A DNA stretch of 64,000 nucleotides from Bromus sterilis (GCA_950022295.1 OX465597.1:379347016-379411015), one strand, 5' to 3'. Shown: positions 34,688 through 46,464, numbered from the stretch's first letter. The notes: a model not told the origin generated them from the letters alone. Numbers and translations: made by a program.

Positions 34688-35691
34688 ATGGAGGTATTCT
34701 ACCCCGAGTGGCTGGCAAACCCAGTCCTCGTGATGAAGAAGAACAAGACTTGGCGCATGTGTATCGATTACACTTGCCTAAACAAGGCATGCCCCAAAGA
34801 TACGTTTGCTCTGCCCCGTATAGATCAAGTCATTGACTCTACGGTCGGCTGCGATCTTTTTTCATTTCTGGATGCCACTGCTGGCTATCACCAGATCAAA
34901 CTTGTTGTGGAAGATCAAATAAAAACTGTCTTTATAACCCCCTTTGGGGCTTATTGCTATATCACCATGCATTTTGGTCTGAAGAATGGAGGTTCTACTT
35001 ATCAGCGCACCATCCAGCGTTGCACGCATTCTCAGCTCGGCAGAAACTTGCATGTGTATGTAGATGATTTGGTGGTGAAGACGGTCAAAGGGGTCACACT
35101 CCTGGACGATCTCAAGGAAACATTCGACAATTTGCGCGTCTACCAGATCAAGCTGAATCCAGAGAAGTGTGTGTTCGGTGTTCCATCCGGCAAACTCTTG
35201 GGATTTCTCGTTTCTGAAAGAGGAATCGAGTGCAATCCCGAGAAGATAGCCACAATCGAGCGAATGGACCGACCCAAGAATTTGAAGCAAATACAAAAGT
35301 TCACCGGTTTCTTGGCATCACTCAACCGATTTCTCAGTCGGCTGGGAGAGAAGGCAATCCCATTGTATCAACTCATGAAGAAGACGGAGAAGTTCACCTG
35401 GACTCCACAAGCAGATGAGGCATTCAAGGAGCTGAAATGTATGATCTCCACCGCACCGATTCTGGCCGCACCGATTCAGAAGGAGCCGATGATGTTGTAT
35501 ATCGCGGCAACCAATCGGGTGATCAGTGCAGTGATGGTGGTAGAGCGTCCTGAGAAGGACAAAGCGCAACCGATTCAACGGCCAATATATTACATCAGCG
35601 AGGTGCTCTCAACATATCCAAGCAAAATTATCCCCACTAACAGAAGATGTGCTACGGAGTCTACATGGCGGCCAAGAGATTGAAGCCCTAA
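34688..35691 (+). pseudogene. Reverse transcriptase domain of element E
   Basis: An open stretch of 331 codons carries the RT order: WRMCIDYTCLNKACPKD near residue 22, LPRIDQVID, FSFLDATAGYHQIK near 58, FGLKNGGSTYQR near 96, and the catalytic YVDD at 35057-35068 (residues 124-127). It then continues into the connection domain with FTGFLASLNRFLSR. It would copy the element RNA into DNA in the cytoplasmic particle. A frameshift near 35640 and a TAA at 35689-35691 break it before RNase H. Confidence 0.92.
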
Positions 35692-36768
35692 TTTCAAGCT
35701 CATCCGATTGTGGTGGTCAGCTCGGCCCCGCTAGCCGACATCATTGGCAGTAGAGATGCAACCGGCAGAGTGGCCAAATGGGCAATTGAGATCGCCAACC
35801 ACGCCATCAAGTATGAGCCGAGAACAGCAATCAAGTCTCAAGCGTTGGCCGATTTCCTGGTGGACTGGGCTGAAACTCAGTACATGCCACCCGTCCCAGG
35901 ATCGGACTTCTGGAGAATGCATTTTGATGGGTCCAAGATGAAGAATGGCCTAGGGACCGACATTGTTATCACATCACCAAAAGGAGACCGACTGCACTAT
36001 GTATTGCAAATCCATTTCGCAGCATCAAACAATGTGGCCGAATACGAGGCCCTTGTGCATGGCATCAAGCTAGCCAAGGATATCGGCATTCGGAACATAG
36101 AATGTTTTGGCGACTCCGACCTGGTGGTGCAGCAGTGTACAGGCAATTGGGATGCCAAAGATGCAAATATGGCGAGCTACCGTTTCCTGGTACAACAGCT
36201 AAGTGGATATTTTGAAGGCTGCGAATTTCATCATGTGCCTAGAGCAAACAATGAAGCAGCAGACGCCCTGTCAAAGCTCGGCTCCACCAGGCAAAGCATT
36301 CCACCAGGGGTATCGCTGGAGCACATCAAGAAGCCCTCTATCACGCCTTCGCCAGAGTCCGAGTCCATTTTCATATCAGAAACCAACCTGGAGGCATTAA
36401 GGCAAGCAAAGTTGGTCCAACCAATGAAGATTACGACTCTGAAGAAGCAGTCAAGCGCCCAGGAAGCTGCGACCTCGGCAAGTCCGGAAAATCCAGGGGC
36501 TGCCGATTGCGGTCCAGGGGCTGACGATCTCGGCAAGAAGAAGAAGTCGAAGGCAAAAGCAGCAGCAACACCAGGTGTCGGGAACTCATCCGAGCTATCG
36601 ACACCAGGGGCTGCCAATTGCGATCTAGAGATACCGGTTTCGAGGGAAGAGCCAGTAGATCTTGAGGCTCCAGTCTTAGCAGAGCAAGCAATACTGGGGG
36701 CTGCCGACGACAAGCCAGAGGCTGGAATCATCAGCTCGGAGATTGAATCCGAGATGATAGAAGTATAA
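35692..36768 (+). pseudogene. RNase H domain and linker of element E
   Basis: After the TAA the frame continues with AHPIVVVSSAPL and WAIEIANHAIKYEPR. RNase H follows: MHFDGSKMKNGLG with the first Asp, NNVAEYEALVHGI with the Glu, FGDSDLVVQQ with the second Asp, and NEAADALSKLGS with the last Asp. All four acidic positions are present. A linker of about 150 residues rich in Pro, Gly, Ala and Lys follows, with repeated PGAADC-like segments, and ends in TAA at about 36766. Confidence 0.85.
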
Positions 36769-38100
36769 GAGGCCAAGCCAGAAGAAGCAGTCGCACCATA
36801 GCATGCAATGGTCATGGTAGTTGTCACCGCTCCAACCTGGGCACAGCCGATCAGAGATTTCATGGTCGACGGGACTCTTCCCCCAGATGAAGTTGAAGCC
36901 AGGCAGATACAACGTCGATCTGGTGCATACACCATCATCAACAATGAACTGATGCACAGAAGTGTAACTGGAGTTCTCTAGCAATGTGTAGAAGAGGACA
37001 GGGGGATCAAGCTGCTCCGGGATATTCATCAAGGCGAATGCGGTCATCACGCATCAACAGCTGCAATAGTAGCCAAGGCATTTCACCATGGTTTTTATTG
37101 GCAGACAGCACGAGCCGCGGCAGAGCATCTGGTTAAGCACTGCAATGGTTGTCAGCGGTTCAAGCCAAGAGTCATCTCCCGGCGTCGGCGCTCAAAACAA
37201 TCCCGATAACATGGTCGTTTGCAGTTTGGGGGCTGGACATGGTTGGGCCATTCAAGAGATCAAGGGGCGGTTTAACCCACCTACTAGTTGCAGTTAACAA
37301 GTTCACCAAGTGGATTGAGGCACACCCGATCAAAAAGTTGGATGGTCCGACAGCAGTTCGCTTCATTGCCGACATCGCGAGTAGATATGGAATGCCAAAC
37401 AACATCATCACCGACAACGGCACGAACTTTGCAAAGGGGGCACTGGCTCGGTATGCATCCGAGTACGGCATTCGGCTCGATGTGGCATCAGTAGCGCACC
37501 CCCATTCAAACGTCCAAGAAGAAAGAGAAAATGGTCTCATCCTTACAGGCATCAGGCCCAGATTGATTGAGCCACTCGAAAGAGCACCCGGAGCGTGGAT
37601 TGATGAACTCCCAGCAATTTTGTGGAGTCTGAGAACCACACCCAATAGATCAACCGGATTCACCCCATACTTCCTAGTGTATGGTTCAGAAGCAGTCATC
37701 CCAGCCGACATAGAATTTGATTCACCTCGGTACACCTTATACACTGAAGCAGAAGCCAAGGAAGCGCGAGAAGACGGTGTTGATCTGAAGGAAGAAGCTT
37801 GCCTGTTGGCTCTGTCCAGGTCGGAAATTTACCAGCAGAGGCTGAGGCACTACCACAGCAAGAAGATCTGCCCCCTCGCTTTCCGCGAAGGCGATTTGGT
37901 GCTCCGCTGAATCCAGAAGTCAGATGGTCAGCACAAGTTATCATCACCTTGGGAGGGTCCTTTCATCGTCAGCCGAGCACTCAAGAACAATGCATATTAC
38001 CTCATCGATTGCACGCAAGGCACTCGGCACAAGGATACTTCAGGAGTTGAGACGCAGCGTCCCTGGAACGCCGACCTATTATGCCTGTTTTATAGTTGAG
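36769..38100 (+). pseudogene. Integrase domain of element E
   Basis: The zinc-binding N-terminus is recognisable: LLRDIHQGECGHH and KHCNGCQRFKP give the HHCC set. A stop precedes it near 36979 and a one-base shift lies near 37180. The core in the 37149-37910 frame has D30 (GLDMVGPF), D89 (IITDNGTNF) and E125 (NVQEERENG), a DD35E spacing. The C-terminus (GPFIVSRALKNNAYYLID, ending PWNADLLCLFYS) is in a further frame after TGA at 37908. Integrase would join the DNA copy to the genome; this copy is broken. Confidence 0.85.
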
Positions 38101-38844
38101 TCATGCGAGTGTATTCATGCTATCAAGCATTCAATCAGTAAAGCTGTCATGCGTCTGAGAGATGGCATTCGATTGTCTTTATATGAGCTTTTCGTTTTTG
38201 GGCAAGCCTCAGTTGGCAAAGCCTTGTCATTCCCGAGATGTGCGAAAAATCTCACTTGGGGACTGGCCGACCGTGCGGTCACAAGTGTAATATAAAGAAA
38301 AACATGAGAACTGCAGGTTCGAAACCAAGCTAGCATGCGACATGAGCACAGATCATAAATTGACTGTGGCATCGATGAAGCAACAGCTGGTCAGACCTGC
38401 GGTACCGCATCTCGAACATAAAAACACTCTGGAAAGAGGAGCATGGCCGACGGCACCATCCGCCGATTACGTCCCAGATCAATGCACTGACCAATCGGCA
38501 AGGAGCAATCGGCTGACTAAGTCTATGCAGAATCCTTCCACGCTAACGCTAGAACAGTTTGGCCTCAATGACCAAATCCTAGCGGTGTATGATCCTGTGA
38601 GCCGATACCAGACCGCACGTCGGCTGTTGGCAAACATGGAATCATGCCCCCAAGGGAAAATGGCAAAGAGCAAAAACGATAAAGAAAAAAGCAGGAAGTT
38701 GATCACATAAGAAAGTTGTGCAATAAGCAAAGATAAGAGGCTCAAGGCCGAATGAGTTCATTACATCAGAATATCCCCAGTGGGTGTCCTTGAAATTTAG
38801 CAAAGTCTTGCGAAAGTCGCGGTAAAAGACATAAAATTCACTCG
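38101..38844 (+). other. Non-coding region between pol and the antisense gene
   Basis: No supported gene on either strand. It carries the downstream side of the antisense transcription unit, where its 3' UTR is expected. Confidence 0.5.
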
Positions 38845-39766
38845 CTAGGCGTCGGGAACGGTAGAGGTCGGCAGCACGGTCGAAGCAGTCGGAGCAGTGG
38901 ATGGCGTTTGTGTAACGGTCGGAACTGTTTGCTCCAGCACAGTCGGAGCCTCTGGCACAGTAGCCACCTCCGATTGCTTAGGCTCCGTCAAATCTTCCTT
39001 CGCCTTGGATCGCTCGGCATCAGCTGGCTTGGCACTCGTCCGTCCTGAGGTGGCCTTAGGTGAAGTATGAGACGAGCTGCTGTCGGACAAGTCATTATGA
39101 TAAAGATAAGAGCTGGAAGAAGGCGCAGGTTGACTGCCTTGACCTCCTCGGGAATGTCCGCCAGCAGAAGGGCTGTCGACGGCCAGGGCAGTGATAAGAA
39201 GTGGAGCAATCGGCATCCCAACGTCGTCAAGAACAGGGGTGTATTCAGTATGAGGGAACCACCTGTCCATGGTCGTGGCAAGACGGTTCACTTGGGTATA
39301 AGCCGTCTCAAGGAGGTCGGCCGCCCCGTCTCTCATAGTGTAAAGCCGAGCCAGGCTCAGCTTGGGATACCAGCTCAGCATGGTCTGAAGCGCCATCTCG
39401 GCGCCAGTCCGGGCAGCCGAGTCAAGCAAAGCCTCGACTCGGCGGGGAGCGTCCTTCAGCAGCATCAGTACCTGGTCATGAGTGGCAGTCGGGGCATCCC
39501 CTTGCTCCGAATCCTCGTTGTCGGAGTCATGTGTGCCTGCTGAGGATCCTTCACCATGGCGCAGGCGCCCGAGTGCTTGTTTCAGTTCGGCAGGCCCCCA
39601 AAGCAACTCGGCGAGTTTCTGAACACCCAGTTTGAATGCGAAGACGCTGCCAAGGATGACAGGGATGTGAGCTTTGGTGGCAATGATGAATTCCCGGGGA
39701 CTCCATCCTTCAGCCTCAGTCCTCAAGGCCAGCCTTCTTCGGCTCGGATTCGTTTCTCCTTAGAAA
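38845..39766 (-). pseudogene. Last exon of the antisense gene of element E
   Basis: The acceptor CATGCAG at 39767 opens the exon. After a one-base shift near 39730 the frame reads RTEAEGWSPREFIIATKAH, AELLWGPAELKQALGRL, WYPKLSLARL and ATTMDRWFPHTEY. A Ser/Pro/Thr-rich tail then runs to a stop at 38845-38847. It resembles the C-terminal part of the unnamed proteins encoded antisense in Tat-like cereal elements; no biochemical role is known to me. Confidence 0.6.
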
Positions 39767-39908
39767 CTGCATGCTGAGCGGCGGGCTCGGAGGCAGGCCA
39801 ATGCTCTGTATCGGGAAGATAAGTGTGAGAAGATGCAAAAGAGAAGAAACCGACAGGAGAACCGAGACAAGAGAGATGGCTCGCCAGAAAGAAGAGAATC
39901 CATCTCAC

Positions 39909-40307
39909 GAAGTCCCTCGAGATTAACTCGGGCCTCGCGTCGGGCCTTGGTTAGCTCGTCATTGTGGCGCAGCTTCATAGCCTCCAGCTTGGCCACCGCG
40001 TCATCTCGTTCAGATTGCATAGCAGTCCGAGCTGTCACCGCGGCATCGCGCTCCGAGTGCAAGACCTCGGCAGTCGTGGCATGGGCCGAGATCACCACCT
40101 CCAGCTCGGCTTTGTGACTGGATCTGAGCGCAGCCATCTCACTTCGCAGCCGCTCGGCAGCACGAGATAAATCAGTTTCGGCGGCTCGAAGGCGCTCAAG
40201 CTCCTGCTGAGCAGCGGCAAGCTTGGGGCCTTGACGGCCGATCTGCTCCACCAGCTCGGCCACACGGCCCTGAAGAGCGGTAATAGTGGGCAAAGATGCG
40301 GCAACAG
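39909..40307 (-). CDS. Coiled-coil exon of the antisense gene of element E
   Basis: Acceptor CATTGTAG, donor CTTC-GTGAGA. The exon codes for about 130 residues of heptad-rich Ala/Glu/Arg/Leu sequence (VAELVEQIGRQ, ERLRAAETDLSRAAERL, HSERDAAVTARTAMQSE), a clear long coiled coil. A role in self-assembly is inferred from the heptads only. Confidence 0.65.
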
Positions 40308-40378
40308 CTACAATGTGGATCAGAGAAAAAGTTAGAGTCGGAAAATGAAATCGATCGGTTGGGAATCAGCAGAATTAC

Positions 40379-40505
40379 CTGTCAGCTCGGCGACCTTGGC
40401 GGTCTGTTGGTTCACCTGAAGCTGAGCAGAGGCAAGGAGTCGCAAGCTAGAGGCATAAGACTCGAGCAAAGTCTCAAAAACCTTGCGTTTTTCCTCGGCG
40501 GCAGC
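40379..40505 (-). CDS. Short exon of the antisense gene of element E
   Basis: Acceptor TGCACAG, donor GACAG-GTAATT. It codes for AAAEEKRKVFETLLESYASS and more, a continuation of the coiled coil. Both splice signals are canonical. Confidence 0.6.
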
Positions 40506-40560
40506 CTGTGCATTGAAAGAGAGTCAGAAAGAAAGTTGACGAGATCAAAATTCGAGAGAA

Positions 40561-40763
40561 GATCCAAGCTGATTGCACGCAATCGGCCCGAATCTCGGAG
40601 ACTACACCCAGTGGGTGCGCTTGCGCGCACCCACTCGAGGGCAGATCCACCAATCTGAGGACTGCATAGGAAAGCAAAACTAAGAAGAAGATCCGAGCTG
40701 ATTGCACGCAATCGGCCCGAATCTCGGGGACTACACCCAGTGGGTGCGCTTGCGCGCCCACAC
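40561..40763. repeat. 129-bp tandem duplication in an intron of the antisense gene
   Basis: GATCC-AGCTGATTGCACGC begins at 40561 and again at 40690. In copy 1 it includes an inverted repeat TGGGTGCGC / GCGCACCCA around TTGC (about 40612-40633); copy 2 has lost part of it. Confidence 0.85.
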
Positions 40764-40769
40764 TTGGAA

Positions 40770-41478
40770 AAGAGGATTGACAGTGTGATTGCGATCGACG
40801 AGGTCGAGCTCCTGAAGCACGCCGGCGGAGAGTGCCTTCACTCGGTCGTAAGCTGACGCCATAGTGCCATGGGAGGCCAAGGGAAAGCGGCGCGAGGCGT
40901 CAGGCTCAGAGTCGGCAGGACCGGTGTGGGAGTAGGCCATGTGGAAGTGCTCCACCGAATGCATCTGCGATTCGGGAGCAGCAGAGGAGGTCGTCGTCGA
41001 CGTCGGCTGAAGGATCAAAGCCTTGGAATCAGCAACAGTCGAGGGCGGCGCCGAGGTGGCTTGCGGGGCAGTAGCACTCGGTGTCGGGACAGATGTGGAA
41101 GGAGGAGACACCGTCACAATCGGCGGAGTGGTCGTGACGATGGCAGTCGGGATCCGATCGGAGGACCGCGGCGGGGAAGGAGAAATCGGAGGATCCGGTT
41201 GCAATCCCTCGACATCGGCGGACTCCAGGTCGACGATGTCCTTGGGAGCCACAAAGGCTTTGGGCAGAGGCCTTCTCGGAGGCTTGCTCGGAGGCTTTCC
41301 AGGAGGTTTGGTGAGGTCGGCGCGGTTTTTCTTGGCCCTACGCTCGGCATACTTCATCGAGAGAGGAGCATGCGGCGGTCGTTTCCTGGTGATATCGGCA
41401 TGAACGGAAGTTGCAGAGGGAGCTGGGCCCGTGAAGGCAGGGATGTCCCGATCAATGTCATCCAGGTCAATAGCAGCC
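40770..41478 (-). CDS. Third exon of the antisense gene of element E (Pro-rich)
   Basis: Acceptor TACTCAG at 41479. It codes for AAIDLDDIDRDIPAFTGPAP, then a KYAERRAKKNRADL basic segment and a long Pro/Ser/Thr-rich region, ending in YDRVKALSAGVLQELDLV. The 3' border is uncertain; a weak donor CCAA-GTGTGG lies near 40768. Confidence 0.55.
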
Positions 41479-41551
41479 CTGAGTAGAAAAGAGAGATAAG
41501 CAACAAAGAAAAAAAGAATGTCAAGGAAGAGCGAGAAGGAGAAGAAATTAC

Positions 41552-42060
41552 CCGGCTGTCATCGGTGCTCCTCGGGGCATCCGGAAGCGCAGAGGTGGGA
41601 TATCCAGAGGAGCTTCCTGCAGAACGGGGCCGACCCTTGGCTTGTCACTGGGAGCTCTCACAGTCTGCTGAGCCCGAGTGCGCCCAGTCTGAGTGGTTTT
41701 CCCTCTCGGAGACACCGCCGCCGTCTTCGCACTCTTGCTCGGTGCAGCACCGACCGACGAGCCGTCAGCTCGGGAGCGTTTGAGCGACGCTTTCTTGGGG
41801 TCGGGATGTGAATCTGCACCGGAACCTCCAACCTTTGGGGCGCTGTCGTCATCACTCCATTCATCCAGAAATCGTTCGAAGGAGGAATCATGCATACCCC
41901 CTTGGTCAGCCGCATCGGTGTCGGCGGGGTTGTCCTCGGCGTCAGAATTGGAGGCGTGGGAGCCGTCGTATTGAAGGTCGGTTGGGTCCTCCTCCTCGCG
42001 ATCAGGGGCGAATTCGCCAGCAACTTGACCGTCTTGCATCACGGCAGTCGCGATAAAGTA
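41552..42060 (-). CDS. Second exon of the antisense gene of element E (acidic)
   Basis: Acceptor TTTTCAG at 42061, donor GCCGG-GTAATT at 41550-41551. An acidic stretch (EEEDPTD, FERFLDEWSDDD) is followed by a basic part with KKASLKRSR and a GKTTQTGRT segment, possibly a nuclear localisation signal. It matches exon 2 of element D in position and composition. Confidence 0.6.
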
Positions 42061-42139
42061 CTGAAAATTGAACAAGATGTCAGAAGAGCAAGCGAGCAGC
42101 CACGCAATCGGGCGAAGTGAGAAAGCAATCGGAGCATAC

Positions 42140-43078
42140 CTCTGGAGGATTAACTCCGCGGTGAAGGCACTTCAGGCCGAATCGAAATGGTTTTGGCAAG
42201 GGAGTGGTGGTCAGTGCTTTCACTCGGAGGCGCAATGCTCTGTTTCTTAGCTTCTTGGTGCAAATCCGAGTGGGATCCCTCCAAGTTTCCATGTCACAGA
42301 TGCGGTGCACTCGGCGCTGAAGCGGAAGCACTCGGACCTGAAGCCAAGTGGTCACAAGGTCGTACGCCGTAAGGCCATCCTCTTCAAGCTGAGAAATCCG
42401 AGTCACCTGAGAGTCAATATCACAGTCGCCGACTCCAAGCTTGGTCGACCACTGGTATTTCTCAACCGGAGGAGCGAGCTGGAATTCAGGAAAGTTGGTG
42501 AGGTCGGGGCCCTCGTCAGGAGATCGGACGTAGAAGAAGGTGGTCTGCCAATCCTTGACCGATTGGATGATGGCAGGGGACTCATGGCCCTGTTTGCTAG
42601 AGTAAAGGATGCAGCCACCACAGTCGGTCATGGAGGTCTCGTGAATCGGCGCGTTGTCTTCTCCGTCTGGATTCGGCAGCATCCTCCCGGTCCGAGCCAT
42701 GTGACCTCGGAGGTGGAAGAGGCGCTTCCATAGCCCGATGCTCGGCCGGATGCCGAGATACCCCTCGCAGAGGGTGACGAATCCCGACATCGTCATGATG
42801 AAATTGGCGGAGAGATGGTGCGGTTGCAGTCGGTGGAAGTCCAAGAATTCTCGGAAAAAGGTGCTCACCGGCAGCCCGAAGTCACGCTCGAAGTGCGCCA
42901 CAAAAACTACGCGCTCGCCGGCGCGCGGTTCCGGCACGATCTCCTCGCCGGGGGCACGCCATTGGATGCCAACCGGCATCTTGCGCGCGTGGATAAGTTG
43001 GCGGATCTCGTCGTCGTTGACGGTGCAGCCTTTCCACCGGCCACAGCTGGCGGAGGATTTCTCATCCGCAGCGGTCAT
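42140..43078 (-). CDS. First exon of the antisense gene of element E, PF04195-like domain
   Basis: The frame starts MTAADEKSS at 43078. Conserved blocks are GERVVFVAHFERDFGLPVSTF, FVTLCEGYLGIRPSIGLW, SVKDWQTTFFYVRSPDEGP and LVTTWLQVRVLPLQRRVHRI. The same blocks occur in the exon at 5881-6672 of element D, and both fit the family called putative gypsy type transposon (PF04195). The donor is CCAGAG-GTATGC at 42138-42139. The frame is intact although the sense pol is riddled with stops. Confidence 0.75.
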
Positions 43079-43332
43079 GGCGTCTTCCAGGGCGGTGGAG
43101 GATGAATCCAGAGAGAAGGGCGAGAAGAATCCGGCAACAGATGCTGGCTAATGGAGGCGCGGCGACGGAGAAGGGCGCGAGCGGGTTGCAGAGAGGCGGT
43201 GCGGTGCGGTGGCACCCCGAGCATGCTAGGCCAAGGTCGCCGGAGCAGAAGCACTGCGGCGGCGCGAAGAGGAGAAGGAGAGCGAGGAAGAAGAAGTGGA
43301 GATGAGCCCGAGGAGCCCCCTCACCCTGTGTC

Positions 43333-43338
43333 TTATAT
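43333..43338 (-). promoter_or_regulatory. TATA box of the antisense gene of element E
   Basis: On minus, CCATATAAGACACAGGG lies about 255 bases upstream of the ATG at 43078. Distance and context parallel the TATA box of the related gene in element D. Confidence 0.45.
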
Positions 43339-43854
43339 GGGTGGTGGGGACGAGTGGGATCGCAAATGCGGCTCGTGTGGCCCCGTGTGGCCGCGTGTAT
43401 CAAGAGAAAGTTGGGCTGTTTCGGCGCAGAAGATCGTGGCGCAGAAGGCGAGGCATGCGCGGTAACGTCCCGTCGCGCGTGGGTCGTGGGGCTCGGAGCA
43501 TTAACTGCCCTGGGGAATCGGAAGCGACGTGTGACGTGGGTTGGCCAGAGGTTGGTCAAAAGTAACCGTTGGAGAAGCAATCGGTTGAGCTAGATCTCAA
43601 CTCGGCCAAAGTGTGGCAAAGGAAATTTTTCAGAGAAGCACGAAAGCAATCGGCGAGATGGTAGACGAGGTCGGAGAAGGCGTATCGAACTATTACTGAA
43701 CTGGTCGGCCGAGAAGAATCTCCGATCTGAGCGATCAGATCGGATTGAGAAGTCCGATGAGGCCAGAGCAGTCAAAGCGCGAAGAGAAGAAAAGAAAAAC
43801 TGCAAGGGCCCCACAGTCAAGTAACCGTGGGACCCCTACCGCTTTAGGAGCTAG

Positions 43855-44714
43855 TGTCGAGGGAATGATACCCGGGTAGGGTCACCCAGACGAAAGCAAT
43901 ATTTCAAGACAAGGAGGAGGCCGATTGGGCTGCTGCTGGGCCGAGCTAGGCAGTCGCATGGCCGATTGCTCCCAAGCAATCGACCATGCCGAATGCGAGC
44001 AGTCGGCCCAGGCGCAATCGGCCCACTCCTCAATCGGCTCAAGAGTTGACCTTGTCCAGGTCGGACGCCTCTGGTACAAGGTCATAAATGCAGGATCCCG
44101 AGAGATCCGGGTGGCAGTAAGCTAAGTCACTTCGCCGATCTGTCAGAGGAGTGTTGTCACCCCTTTCCTTTGAATCCGGAGAGAGGACAACAAGACCAGA
44201 GGTCATAGCTCCACTGTTCATCATCATTACCTAGAAGCTACAGCATGGGCAGTCGCTTGACAAGTCCGGATCAACCGGAGATTTGCAGTCGATGGACCCC
44301 AGCCGACGAGAGGAGGACAGCCGGGGCCAGCTCCCGACTGAAATGACCGTAGTACCCCGAGCTCACACTATAAGAGCCTGGGGTACCCCTCCTGTGAGAG
44401 GGACGCCCCATTCGCATTTACTTCCCACAGTAGTTCCTGTAGAGAAGCAGAGGAGAGCCATGCCCACGGCAGGTCTCTTCTTCCTCTGAGCAGCTCCATG
44501 AGCATTGATTGTAGTTCGTGAGATCATTTATAGCAAGCAGACAAGCAGGAGTAGGGGTGTTATCTCTCAGGAGAGCCCTAAACCTGGGTACATCGTGGTG
44601 TCCTTCACCGTGCTTGTGCCCAACCCGTTTCCGGCACCATCGACATAGTTCTCCTTCGAGTCTTCCCCTCTCTTTAGCCATCCCTATGGAATCTGTTGTT
44701 ACTAAACGACGACA
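43855..44714 (+). repeat. 3' LTR of element E
   Basis: 860 bp, starts TGTCGAGGG and ends GACGACA, followed by GAGCA (44715-44719), the right target duplication. Confidence 0.93.
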
Positions 44715-44719
44715 GAGCA

Positions 44720-45842
44720 CACTGACAAAAAAATCAGATCAAAAAGATGATCTGGTGATTTTAGGATAATTTTTCCGTCCAAGGACATAGTCTGTTTTCT
44801 GGACAACATGTCACAACTTTTGAACTTTCTTGCAATCGTAGGCTAAACTTGGCACAAAGCTTTAAAATAAAGATACAATGATGTTTCTACAGTAGTAACA
44901 ATCATCAAGACCACGAAAAACAGAAGTAAAAACATCTTGGGTTGCCTCCCAACAAGCGCTTTCTTTTACGCCTTTAAGCTAGGCATAAAGCAAAAAGAAG
45001 AATCATGTTGTATCAATCGAACCATCATCAAGATCATCAAAAAGCTCTTCAATTGTACAACTAGTTTTGAGAGGTCTTTCAAATAAAGGCCTAATGAAGA
45101 TACTTCTAGGGATAAAACCAAAAGGCGGAAAATCAATGGGAGTTTCATTTATAATTTTATCTAAGAGGGGTATTTCTTCCAAAGTTTTCACGGTTTCAAC
45201 TCCCTTGGCAATGGGTGGATTATTTTTGGATCGGGGAACCTTAGGGACATAAATGAACTTACGTTCCTTCCTTGCCGGAGTTTCTACCTTTTTGTTTTGA
45301 TTGAGGAGAAAGTAGTTTCTAAAGTTATAATGATTTCCACAATCTTATCAATCCTAGAAGGATCCATATCATGGGATTTGATGGTCTCCACAGTTTTAAT
45401 AATTTTATGCATGGACCTATCAAGTCTATTCAAATTCCCTTGAATCTTGCGATCCAACTCATTTAACCTACTTATACTTGGTATTTCTAACTCTATCGTT
45501 TGAAGTTTTTTACATAATGTGAGCTAGAGTGATATCCTCTTGTATGCTAGCAACAGGGAGATTTCCAACGAGATTTTCAATAACATTAAGAGACTCACAA
45601 ATTGGGGCTTCTAGGAAACTCCCATTGATAGCAGTGTCTAAAATGAACCTATTCCAAGGAGTAATCCGAACATAAAAATTTCTAAGCAGGATAGTAGTGG
45701 ATTGCTTCTTGGTGGCTGTTTTCTGAGAATCATTAATTCTATACCAAGCATTTTTTAAACTTTCACCACATTTTTTTTTAAAGGTGAGCACTTCTGTCTC
45801 AACGAAAGAAAATGGACCAGACATAATGACAACTACTAGCAA
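44720..45842 (-). pseudogene. gag-like remnant and 5' internal region of element B
   Basis: On minus a frame from 45842 reads GPFSFVETEVLTFKKKCGES, LKNAWYRINDSQ, TTILLRNFYVRITPWNRFIL and SLNVIENLVG, the usual core of a cereal Gypsy gag (PF03732 type). It is followed by a broken coding block and by the end MPSLKA shared with element C. Several stops and shifts are present. Gag without pol marks B as non-autonomous. Confidence 0.7.
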
Positions 45843-45967
45843 GGTAAATATTTATTTTTTGTAATTTTTGATAAAGGACACTAAGATAAAAACTGAAAAG
45901 TAAACTAACAAGACTAAAAAGAAAACGTAAAAGATAGTGTGCAACTCCCCTATCTTGTAGATTGGAG

Positions 45968-45985
45968 TCCCCGGCAATGGCGCCG
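45968..45985 (-). other. Primer-binding site of element B
   Basis: On minus, CGGCGCCATTGCCGGGGA lies about 10 bases inside the 5' LTR end. It is of the same type as in element A. Confidence 0.75.
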
Positions 45986-45995
45986 GAAATTTGCT

Positions 45996-46464
45996 TGATG
46001 TGCGAGAGATGATAATGGCTTCTCGCCCTTCGTTGGTTACCCCAAGTGGAAGGTGAGATGTAGGACAGAAGCAAATTTCCCCTATGTGGAGGATAGGGTT
46101 TGTCTCCCATAGGACCCCAAAAGAGACAAGTAGGTGACAACGGCGCTAGAAATTTAGCAGTTGACGTGGACCTGCAACACAGACACAAATAACGTTCCTC
46201 CCAACGAAGTTCAGAGAGGTTGTCAATCTCTCCGGCCTTGTTGTTTAGAAAGGATCAACGCAACAGATAATGATGATAATAGTGATAGCTACTAGAAAGT
46301 AAAAGCAATAAAATAAATGAGCGTGTAAACAGTGATGAGAGTATGGACCGGGGTCCCATGATGTTCACTAGTGATGTCTCTCTCCCAAAAGACGATAAAA
46401 CTTCTATGCGAGGTAAACATATCACAGCTGGGAAATTGGCATGATTAAAAATGCACCGCAATGC
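45996..46464 (-). repeat. 5' LTR of element B, proximal part
   Basis: It matches 14361 onward. It ends on the right at AATGC (46460-46464), where element C inserted. Confidence 0.93.

Larger units (their letters stand above)
18538..44714 (+). mobile_element. Tat-like Gypsy LTR retrotransposon E
   Basis: LTRs 18538-19396 and 43855-44714, flanked by GAGCA. In order: primer site, gag from 19473 (interrupted by a Copia-type element), protease, reverse transcriptase, RNase H, integrase up to about 38100, then an antisense spliced gene (43078 down to 38845). Own length after removing nested insertions is about 14.3 kb. Gag has one stop and a frame-disrupting duplication, and pol has several stops and shifts, so it is not self-sufficient. 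The two LTRs differ at 5 positions in the first 195 or so. The extra antisense gene and the RNase H type fit the Tat lineage. Confidence 0.93.

Noticed and set aside
36431..36944. Minus-strand frames opposite the RNase H linker as further antisense genes.
   Set aside because: They mirror the low-complexity linker of pol and lack the exon signals and conserved blocks of the antisense gene at 38845-43078.
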